From NCBI GenBank assembly GCA_030562195.1, contig CM060203.1:9562208-9626207 (forward strand): a DNA stretch of 64,000 bases, written 5' to 3'. This document shows positions 48,229 to 58,470 of the stretch, piece by piece. Both the position numbers and the translations under genes were made by a program. Source of the DNA: Nipponacmea schrenckii (taxonomy: Eukaryota; Mollusca; Gastropoda; Lottiidae). The first letter of the stretch is position 1, and each line of letters begins with the position of its first letter. The notes beneath the pieces are model-generated. The model did no database searches. It saw nothing but the letters and a program-made list of their open reading frames with translations, and was not told the origin of the DNA.

Positions 48229-49581
48229 TTCAATGAGCAAAAAGAAGAAATAAGTTTCGCTCGAACTAAGATAGCCACTTGGGCTAAAACATGGCTGGTA
48301 TCCTTCAATCCATTAAAAACAGAAACACTTGCACTTACTACTAAATCCAATCCAATTCTACCAACTTTGAACTTAGATAATACACCAGTCCAAGAAGTTT
48401 CATCTCATAAGCATTTAGGCCTAACCTTTCAACAAAATTGTCAGTGGGATGCCCATATAAATACTATTTTAGCGAAATCTAGTAGGATGATTAATTGTCT
48501 CAGATCTTTAAAATACAGACTTAGCAGGAAATCTCTTCTTACAATATACTCTTCTTTTATTCTCCCTCACTTCGACTACTGTGATATAATATGTGATGGG
48601 TGCACTACAGAACTAACAAATTAGAAAATATCCAACTTGATGCAATTCGTACAATCTGTGGGGCAGTGAAGGGTACCAGCCACCAACTACTGTACGAAGA
48701 AACAGGTTTAATATCACTACAGGAGAGGAGAAGGCGCCACAAATTAATTATGATTTACAAAATTCTAAACAACATGACTCCGCACTATTTATCTGATCTC
48801 CTCGAATACCGACAGTTCACATATAATCTGAGATATATCAATAACCTTAACGAATATACCTGCAGAACTGATCTTTTCTATAAATCTTTTATTCCTTCTT
48901 CTATACGCCTCTGGAACAGTTTACCCGATTCTCAAAAATCTCTTCCGTGCATTTAAATCTTTTCTCAAATCTAAAGACGTTATGGTACCAAACCATTTTT
49001 ACTTCGGCCAACGTAAAAACCAAATCTTACATAGCCGCCTTCGTCTCTCTTGTAGTGATCTAAACGGCCATAATACCTCAGACATATCTCTGACAACCCG
49101 GAATGCATTTGCGGTCATCAATTTGAAGATGCCTATCACTATCTTCTAAAATGCCCCTTACATTTAGATGCACGACGCCATTCTATTCTACAACTTCAGC
49201 CACATTGCACTAATCTAAAAAACTTACTATTTGGAACTGATAGCCAAGAGGAATCTTTAGAAATATTTGAACAAGTACACTCTTTTCTCACTCTAAGTAA
49301 ACGTTTCTAAACTTTACATAGAGAACGTGTGTGGATTTTCATGATTATTATCATAATTTATTTCCTACATGTAATATCTCTTAGTTAAGATTATTTTTAT
49401 ACGTACTTCCATCTTTCTATCTTCTTTTGAATATTGTTGTACATACATGTACATACGTTGTCACTTTTAGTAAAATTTCATCCAATACTTCTATAATATG
49501 TATATATTGGAAAGGGGTTATATAGGCGAAAGCCTGTTTCCCAATCCTTTTAATATATTTATGTGAATAAAATATTGTTTA

Positions 49582-49612
<31 letters not shown>
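48229..49612 (+). mobile_element. 5'-truncated, frameshifted non-LTR retrotransposon (LINE) with poly(A) tail
   Basis: The + strand encodes the C-terminal part of a reverse transcriptase: TKIATWAKTW..FNPLKTE, then HKHLGLTFQQNCQWDAHI, YSSFILPHFDYCD, LYEETGLISLQERRRRHKL and PSSIRLWNSLPDSQK. A C-x-C-G..H..C zinc-knuckle-like end follows (NPECICGHQFEDAYHYLLKC). At least two frameshifts (~48615, ~48940 onward) make it dead. It ends in ~30 A, and AAATAGCCA occurs on both sides (48220-48228 and 49610-49618), a likely target-site duplication. 5' truncation is normal for LINE copies. The clade (CR1/L2/jockey-like) is not resolved. Confidence 0.9.
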
Positions 49613-49614
<2 letters not shown>

Positions 49615-49779
49615 GCCACTTTTCTTGGATTTTCTCGATTAGAAATTTTCCTTTGAATACATCGTCTCTTCTGCCTTAAAAGATGTTTGCTTTTGATATA
49701 AAAATTATTTCATAAAAATTTTCATTGCCATTTATCTCATTCTGTGTTTCAAATTCAAAGATGTCTCAAATTTCAACGA

Positions 49780-50150
49780 ACGAAAAAGTTCGCAGACGTT
49801 ATCTTTTCTGACGTCATTTAAGTGCACGCGGTAATTTGAAGTCTACACCGCTTATCAAATTCACAGAAGACAAAATAAATCCGCCTTTTCACCAGAAGCC
49901 TTTTAAAAGTAAGAGGCTTGGAGCAAATAAAAGAAAACGAAGTAATCAAGTTTTTCTAAAGAGAGCTATAGTCATCAATCATTGCGTGAGAGGCCAAAAG
50001 AATGGCGGTGTGACGTTAGGGGACCACGAATAATCCCCAACAAGAGGCTGTGTCAAACAATAGGCACCCTCTTAAGTAGAGCGTGCAACGTGAAATAACC
50101 CCGTAGCGAAGTTGATGAAATTCGACGAGGCGGAAGGATATTGTAGACCT
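49780..50150. other. CpG-rich block with CRE palindrome
   Basis: CpG dinucleotides are dense here compared with both flanks, and TGACGTCA lies at 49809-49816. A 65-codon frame (49836-50033) has no recognised family. It may be a regulatory island or an old element. Confidence 0.35.
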
Positions 50151-51048
50151 GACTTTTAACACATGACCAAATTAATACCTCCTCTATCTTTTCGTTCTAT
50201 TTATTTAAATGAAAGAAACAACGCGAACAAAGAGAAAAAAATCCTTCACTATATACATATTTTATTTAAACAAAAACAATTAGTAAAACCATAGTAAATA
50301 TACACACCTTACAAGAAAGTCTTAATTTCCTTTTACGCAATTTCTCTATGGTCTATATTTAATTATCATGTTCTTCGTTTTGCATTTAAGAGTGGCAAAG
50401 GTCACCAATTAAAATTGCAAATAATATCAAGCTACTGTTCTAATAAATGAATAAAACGCCGTTTCCTATATTAATAGAAACAAATAACAAATGGAGTAAT
50501 CATGGACGTCCATATCATTCTTAATGAAAACCAAAACCAAAACCAGAATATTTATTTGTTTCCTTATCATTTCAAAGATACTCGATTCCTAATTTATCTC
50601 TTATCTATTTTCCATAATTATACCACCTAATACTTCTAATATTTTTTACTCTTTGACAAAAACGCACAATATATCTACTACAAACACCATTTTTTCCGTT
50701 GATCTAAAATTACTTTGATAGATTATTACAGTCAACACAAATTCAAGCATTACTTAATTTTTTACAAATTATTACGATCGGATTAAATTCAGATTTTATT
50801 TTTTTTATATCTTACCAATATAATTTGTACAACATAAAGATTCCATGGGATATTCGAAAATATGAAATTGTCATTATTCTTTTAAATATCTTTCATAAAT
50901 AGATTATATAAAATTACGGATATTTCCTTATCGCTGTTGCATCTCAACTTTGATGATGTTTTCTCGACATATTCAAATCCTTAACGACCTATAATATGTC
51001 TCAGTTGAGGAAAATCTGCATGAAATTTCCTGTACATATATAATATTG
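50151..51048. other. AT-rich intergenic, nothing recognised
   Basis: No gene or clear repeat apart from short A-rich runs. Confidence 0.5.
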
Positions 51049-51052
51049 TTAA

Positions 51053-51231
51053 CTTGACACAATAATTATGCGAATAACAATAACTTTAATAAATAATTTG
51101 CGACGTTTCGACGAAGGTACTTTCGTCTTAATCAAGCAATGATACAAATAATCCAGAGTTAAAGGAATATATAGGAAGAAACGTCGCAACTTATTTATTA
51201 AAGTAATTCTTATCCATATAAATGTGTCAAG
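51053..51231. mobile_element. 179-bp MITE with ~55-bp TIRs and TTAA flanks
   Basis: CTTGACACAATAATTATGCG onward to GCGACGTTTC (51053-51110) is mirrored by the right arm (51178-51231). Near the inner end ACTTTAATAAATAA and TTGCGACGTTTC are shared. TTAA sits at 51049-51052 and 51232-51235, as for piggyBac-type or other TTAA-targeting elements. No coding capacity. Confidence 0.85.
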
Positions 51232-51235
51232 TTAA

Positions 51236-54200
51236 TTATTATATTGGAATGAGTGGACCGAAATTCCTAAAATACTGTTCTCATTATTTTAAATTCTAAG
51301 AGAAATTAAATTGTGACTAGCGCAAGCATTACTCAAAGCATTTAGAATTTTGTATCCTACCACCGTGTATGAGAGAATCGCTTAAACACCTACAAACTCA
51401 TAATTCCATACAAATCATCTTTACAATGAAATCATATTTCTACATTTTGAAGATGCATATAGAACTACTGTCAAAATCTTATATGTATTAAAATAATTCA
51501 TTTTTGGTGGCATGATTTATATCTGAGTATAATTACGAATAAACTTCGTCTTACGTGCTTTTAATGTGCTTTCTGATTAGATCAATTAGCACAATCAATT
51601 TTAACCAGACTGAAAATTAAATCCAACACAAAGGTGTGAGTATTGTTTGGAAAATGAAATGCAAGTATTGTCACTTAAACAAACCTTGTTTTCAATAATT
51701 TTTATGGAGGTTGCCGAAAGACTTGTTTGCTGGAATTTTCATTAAAGACATTGCTGGGAATTGCAAGTGTATCGTGTACTTACACACTTTCTGACATGCT
51801 AGGTACTAAGACCATCTGTCTTGTGAGGTTTTACACACTTTTGATAGGTGATAACCTTCTTTTTAAGTTATCACAGAGACTGACTTGTAATATGTACATG
51901 ATGATTTTCCTTAACAAACACAAATTTGTTGTTAAATGTACATACGAGTTTCTTTATAGCTAAGTGTCCAAAATGATAACTGTTCTTTGCTGGGTGTACA
52001 TGAAACTGTCTCCTTTGCTCGATGTACATAATAACTGCCCTCGCCAGGAATGTATGGGAACTATCTACATTTACACAGAAACGTAAACAGAAACTGTCGT
52101 TTAAGCTGTATTCATTACCACCGGTATGTATGGTGTTTCCCACTTGGAAATGGTAAATATATTGAAGTAACGAAACATAATTACCACATCGGAAGTACAG
52201 TACTTTCCAGGGGTAACGAATACAGCATAACTCGCCTTGTAAATGACAAATTGCTGCCTTTTATAACATAACGATAGTTTTAATGTTAGTAAAATAGACA
52301 AATTCTTGCGAAGACAGTAGTGCTGTCATTTTCACTCTTTTTTTGTGTGTGTGTAGCAATAACATATTAGATTGGAAATGAAGTCGTGGGGGGAAAAGTA
52401 TTTATACTACCAGGTAAGTAATATATATGGAGATTTGTCTGTTGTTTAGCACCAATGTCTTGCCTGCATCTGTCATGGTGATGCTGACTTAATAGATGTT
52501 TGAACTGAGTGGCTGTTTCATCCCACGTAAGGCGATTGGAAGAGTCGATTTTTTTATCTGTGTCAAATCTATAAATAGTCTGGACAATCATGACAACTCG
52601 ATTAACCAGACAAAAGATGTTTAATTTTGCTTGTTCTATCGACAACAAACTGTAAGCCTTGTTCTCTTTTCAGCATTCGCTCAACCTCATGGGCTTATCA
52701 CCTACCTGTTAATGAGAATTGACCATTTCAAAATAAAATAAATGATTGTGATTTGAGATGATCAATCACGGGTCATTTTGCATCTGATACTCAAAGACAA
52801 CACCTATTCTATTATTTACCTTTATGCAGACTAATCCCAACATCTTTCTTCTTTAAGAATACCTTATGAAGAGAGATGCAGCATTCATATTAATTTGACT
52901 GCGATTCGACTGCAACTGCCAACTGCAAGCGTTTAGGGCGTCCACTGTATCGGTTATCTTTCAAGTTATAGATAAAAATGATTAATAGATTATGGTGTTA
53001 ATGTTGTAAATTTGTACTACTAACATGATAATGAAAGCACAGGCAGAGGAGGTATAAATTTAAAGTTATATTTGAATTAACAGATGTATATAATTTAAAC
53101 TATAGATTATCTGAAATAAGCTTTGGTATCTACATGGATAAATATCAAAACAAATTAAAGGAAAGCAGTGGCAAAAATGTTCGACAATAAAAGTAAAAGA
53201 TGGATATAATGAAACATAGTATGTTCTGAACAATACGTGTATAATAGGCCTACGAAGGGGCGTTATTGTCCATTTCGGAAATCTACCATGTACATAGAGG
53301 TCATTTTTGTAGGCAATGACTAGATCATTTAAACATCCTGGATCAAGGAGCTTGTGAGGCTGTACTGTTGAATTGAATGGCGAAGGGAATAATTTGTAAT
53401 ATTCTGCTTGGATTATTCCCTTTTAACCGAAGATTTCCGAACAACAAAATGACTGCTATATTATATTCTATAAATCTTGTTAATAAGATATAGTCCAGAC
53501 ATAAACTATTGATTTTCTACTGGACTAATGTCATTGTGACATGTATATCTCTTTCAAGAAAGACTTCCCTTGTTAGTACATTATTAGTAATGACACAGTC
53601 TGATTTAAAAATCCCTATATGATATTTTCATTCAAATACTTGAGTCTTGAAATTGTATGCCGTTTATTAAATTGCGACTCCCATTGATTTGATATCGCAA
53701 TAAAAGAGTAAATGAACACAAAATGAATCTAGTTCTTTACTCTAAGTTAATAATTCTCCTATATTGATCAACTCCAAATGGCCATCTTATTACGATCTCA
53801 TCTTATCTAGCTTCATTTTGAAGAAAAAATTAACATATCATTAAAATATCCAAAAACCCATCAAAATATTCTTCTAAAATTTATTAGGACTTCTGGTATA
53901 TCCATATTTAAACAATTACTGGTACTTTCACAATTTACTGGTATTTCCACAATGAGTGGTACATTACATTGGTTAACACAATGATGACAAATTTTGAGGT
54001 TGTTTTTCAGTAAATTTGGCGAAGAAACAACAGATCATTAATATTGGGTGTAAGGTCACCTATGGAAATATGACTGAAAATATCCATATCGGCAATATAA
54101 TTAGATGAAAAATAAATCATGGCAGAATAACTCAAAATTAGAGTTTAATTCATATCTTTAACAAGTAAAACTTCTTATTTCTGTCAATATGTCGATGAAT

Positions 54201-56460
54201 ACTTTCAGTCTCTGCTTTGATGACTCCTTTCATGCAATCCAGAAAAATTACATCCCTGATTGAATTCGATTGTAGATAGCAGTGCGTATTCTGCTACTCA
54301 AAGGAATTCAAGATTTAGTTGCTTTCTTTTTGCATTTTAGACAATAGGGCATTTTGATCTTTGAATTTGGCCAATCTGCAATTTGTGGAGAAGTAAATGA
54401 AATACAAGCTGTTTTTTCCACAATCATTTTGTGTTTTATTTTCAATTGACTAATAAGATATATTATTACTATTTTTTTCTGGGCGAATTTTATGTTCATA
54501 AACGATACTTGGTACCAACTCTTACATAATATATAACAATTAATTTAAATAAGGTTTATGTACAGAGTTTCACTGCCTGGCAGTTCCGTAGGTCACAACG
54601 TTATCACGTGGTACACACAAATTGAACACGTCTACAACCAATAAGAATAATAATAATGATAATAATGATAATAACAAAATACGTAAACAACGTAACAGTC
54701 ACTATAAAATAAATTAATGCCTCACAGAGGATTCTTTTAAAATGTTGAAAAATACTTTTTATTTAATCTTGTTATTTCATTGCCCAACCCTAAAAAAAAA
54801 TACTCAACGGACGTATTGGGTTCGTATCTAGACATATATTCAAGTCTACAAAATATGATCCAAGAAATAGAATAAAAAGCCATCAGGTATTATTCAATAT
54901 AGTGCCCTTCTATGCCCTTCTATAAATATTGCCCTCATCAAAAATTAAATACCTAAATATGATAGAAAATAAATCACACAAAATACTAGCATTTTCTCGA
55001 TTAAAGCAACATAATATAACAATCACATTTTTATAAGTACATGCTTTTAAATGAAATAAATTTATTAGTTTGTAATACAGATATTCAAAGGCGATTTTGT
55101 TTCTCTCGAAAACATGAACCTGTTAAGGACTGATCAATTGAACTTCATTCAAATACATCTCAATTATAGTTTTCTTTATCATTGGAAATAATATAACGAA
55201 CAAAGTATATTTAAGCATTTAACAGAACGATATAAGTACTTATTAAATGTTAATTAAGTTTTCTCATCAATATTTATGACGGAAACAATCAAACTCTTTT
55301 TTAAATAATGAATCCAGGACTATTATTTCAGACCAAGGGAGAATACCTGAGCTGTCTATAATTATTATCCAGAATCTGGCTTAATGAGTTTTAATTTCAA
55401 GGGTCACAACTGAAATTTTTCAATATTTTCACATTGTCCTTTTATAACTCGAGGATTTGATTTTTTTTTCTGCGACTACACAGAATAAAACCTCTTGAAA
55501 GAGAATTTGTATTGTTTAATCTCAATACAAGTATTCTACACATGGAAAATGGCACATTTTTGCTAAACGCGCCAAAGAAATAAACACAGTCGACTCCGTC
55601 TTTCTGAAAAACCTACCAATAGAATTAATGTTTTAAAGGGAATATATACAGAGGACAAATTTCCACATTCAACAAAAACTTAGACAAATATACGTTTCTT
55701 AAAACTGCCCACATATCTCAGTCTGGCTTTAACATATATAAATAACATTATACAGAATAAAATATTACATAGTTATAATAATATACATTTTAATTTCTAT
55801 AATACAATTTATTATATATATATAAGTTTCTCATTTCAAAACCTCCGTCAAATGAACAGCACTACAACTTTTTTCTTATTCTTTAAAAGGTTTTCATAAA
55901 CGGGATAAAGTTATCATTATCTCCCACAAACATAATATCCATACAATGAACAGACCAATAAGTACATCTGAAAGAATTTTCCCCAGATGATATCTAATGT
56001 CAATTTTGTATTTTTTTCCATTAAACAGCAATCCGTAAGTAAATATTCTGAACCATAATACATGTATAGTCATGGAATCAGTTCAGATTTGGAGCCAATG
56101 TTCTGCAAATATACAATCTCTTCAGTCAATCGCACACTTATCTAACATGACATAAAAAATAAATTGAAACACATGTGGTGTGAACACAGCTCCGGGTCAA
56201 ATGAACACTGAACAGAATATTTTGTCTCAATTAAAATTTTTTTGATCGAAACAACCAGACTAATTGTGAATTACAATCTTAATAGAACCTATTGTTTTTC
56301 TTTTACACATTAACAATTCCAAGTAAAATCCACACAAATAATGTTATTCCTGTAAATATATTCAAGAATCAGTAATAGATGAACCAGTTAAATGTAAAAG
56401 TTCCACATCACATTTTTAGTATACGAATTAGTTATGAATGTTAGACGACAAGCAATTATC
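51236..56460. other. Intergenic between convergent genes 2 and 3; right end is gene 3 3' UTR
   Basis: No gene. There is a loose ~27-base repeat at 51970-52070 (ATGATAACTGTTCTTTGCTG type units) and an AAT/GAT microsatellite at 54643-54680. Several TTTATT words (for example 55808) could be gene 3 poly(A) signals on the minus strand. Confidence 0.45.
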
Positions 56461-58470
56461 TTACGATGGCTTTGAATAGTCAATAGGTACAGCTTCACGC
56501 TTCAGTTCTAAAGGTGATTCCTGCGGTGGTTTAAAATATCCATTATTCAGATGAGGCTGCCATTTAGGAATCATATTATGGGGGATATGTCGGTACCCTT
56601 CAGGGGACTGGGGTTTCAGTTGCGTTATTGGTGCTTTCACCAATCGTGGGACTTGCGGAACATGTTTGATATGGGTTGTAACACCCGGAAGAGATTTAGC
56701 GCTATATGAATGGGAATGGGAATCCTTATGGTTCGGTCTCCCAACCTGGGCAGCCGTGTCCTTAATTGTATTACTGGAAATTTTAGTCGTCACATCCTTT
56801 CCAGGAATTGTTGACATAGATGTAGGAGTAGGCACTCGGTTAATAGTCGGTGTTGTTGCTCCAGATGACACTCTACTGGGAGAAGGAGAAGTGCGGTTTG
56901 GAGATGGTGAAGATTTAATGGGAGACGACGGCACCTTCGTTGAAGATGATGCTATTTTGTTTTGGGTTATTGGTACTTTATTTTGAGACCAAGTCATTTT
57001 ACTTTGTGTTGTAGGAATTTTAGGCGAAGACAGAACTTTTGATGGTGAAGTTGATACTTGTGTTGGTGACTGTGGTGCTTTAATCTGCGTCGGATTTGTT
57101 TGAGGTTGTGATGAAACTTTGATTGGCGAAGATGGTAAGTTATTTGTTGAAGTGGAGGTTTTGTTTGGAGTCGATGACACCTTTCTAGAGGAAGTTTTCT
57201 CTTTATTTGGAGATGAAGGGGGATGAATGGCAGATTCTTTCTTGGATGACGCCAGTGGTCGAGAAAATGTTTCTTTAGTTGACGATTTCATGGTGTAAGA
57301 AGCAACGTACGATTGAGACGTATTGGGTCCGACGATATCTTTATTAATTGACGTAGTTTTACCGGATGTGTCTTTGTGAATGGAAAGGATTAACCGACGT
57401 GGCGAATCCTTCTTGGTCGATTTGGTCGCAACCAGATTGCTTTTCTCACTTGAATGTCGGTCTTTCTTTGAACTATGATTACATGACATTTCCTTAACGG
57501 AGGAATTAGATGAATTTGGGAAAATATCTTTTGATGTTATTAGTAGCCGTGTTGGTGACTTTGGAGATGCCACAATGTGTTTCATGGTACCCTCTTTTTT
57601 ATCCAGTTTTGCTGATGGATAACGGAAGTTCGTATCTTTTCCAGGTGAAGGAGGAGGCCGAGACATAACAACCTGAGAGCCAGTATCCTTGACCATTGGT
57701 TTTGAAATATGGTGTGATGGTTCCTTAAATGGTGGGTCTATGGCTGGTGCAACTGTTTGACTTTGGGCATCTTTAGACGGAGATTGGGGCAGTTGGCTAT
57801 TGACGTATTTCTGAACTGCCTCAAAATGGTTTTGTTTTTGTTTTGTCTGAACATTACTCGTTGTTTCTGACATCGATGGTTTTTCATTCACATTGTTGTT
57901 AATTGTTAATGCTGGTTTAACAGATGGTACATTTATTTTCGTTTCAGATGTTGATTGGAAAGAAATATCCTGATGAGTAATTGGAACAGTTGACTCTTTA
58001 ATCTCCGGCTCGTCATCAATAATTATTTCTAAGTTTGATTCGGAATCGTCGATTTCGACTTCTTCCATCACGATCTGCATTTGACGTTCATCTTCGTCAT
58101 CATCATCAAATATAACTACGTCGTCATCATTGGCGGTAGAATCATGGTTATTTGTGATCAGCGTACTCTTAGGAGGAATATCGTTATTCTTCACTAAAGG
58201 GTTTGACAAGTCAGTAGCAACATCTTGCGGTGTTATTGATTGCTGATTGTCCTCATCGCTTGGTATGATTCGCCCAGGTGCTACTACAGGTTTCTTTTCA
58301 CTCTCAATTATTGATATATTATTCTCAAAAATAACGTCTTTACAAGCATTTACAGGTCCAAGTTCATGTTTAATATCTTCTACTTCTGATTTTATTTCCT
58401 TTATATTATCGACTTTCATTTTCTTTGCCTCATTCAAATAAAAGGCGTAGAAAAGCCTCAGTATCCCTTC
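56461..58470 (-). CDS. Bmi1-like: Gene 3 last exon, end of RAWUL plus disordered tail
   Basis: The 2010-base exon follows a T-rich acceptor (TTTTTTTCAG) and begins [17 protein letters not shown]. It continues through psi-K-x-E sites (IKSE, IKHE), an acidic block, Ser/Pro/Lys repeats and W-Q-P-H-L (56548-56562) to TAA at 56461. Confidence 0.94.
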   Translation of the reverse strand, partial: EGILRLFYAFYLNEAKKMKVDNIKEIKSEVEDIKHELGPVNACKDVIFENNISIIESEKKPVVAPGRIIPSDEDNQQSITPQDVATDLSNPLVKNNDIPPKSTLITNNHDSTANDDDVVIFDDDDEDERQMQIVMEEVEIDDSESNLEIIIDDEPEIKESTVPITHQDISFQSTSETKINVPSVKPALTINNNVNEKPSMSETTSNVQTKQKQNHFEAVQKYVNSQLPQSPSKDAQSQTVAPAIDPPFKEPSHHISKPMVKDTGSQVVMSRPPPSPGKDTNFRYPSAKLDKKEGTMKHIVASPKSPTRLLITSKDIFPNSSNSSVKEMSCNHSSKKDRHSSEKSNLVATKSTKKDSPRRLILSIHKDTSGKTTSINKDIVGPNTSQSYVASYTMKSSTKETFSRPLASSKKESAIHPPSSPNKEKTSSRKVSSTPNKTSTSTNNLPSSPIKVSSQPQTNPTQIKAPQSPTQVSTSPSKVLSSPKIPTTQSKMTWSQNKVPITQNKIASSSTKVPSSPIKSSPSPNRTSPSPSRVSSGATTPTINRVPTPTSMSTIPGKDVTTKISSNTIKDTAAQVGRPNHKDSHSHSYSAKSLPGVTTHIKHVPQVPRLVKAPITQLKPQSPEGYRHIPHNMIPKWQPHLNNGYFKPPQESPLELKREAVPIDYSKPS

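Noticed and set aside
49836..50033. 65-codon frame in the CpG-rich block
   Set aside because: Basic composition but no family signature, start context or splice support; kept only as a remark on the block.
54800..54830. GGGTTCGTATC as a tRNA or SINE B box
   Set aside because: No matching A box at the right distance and no cloverleaf could be drawn.
56666..56986. 106-codon + strand frame
   Set aside because: Antisense to the gene 3 tail exon and without homology I recognise.
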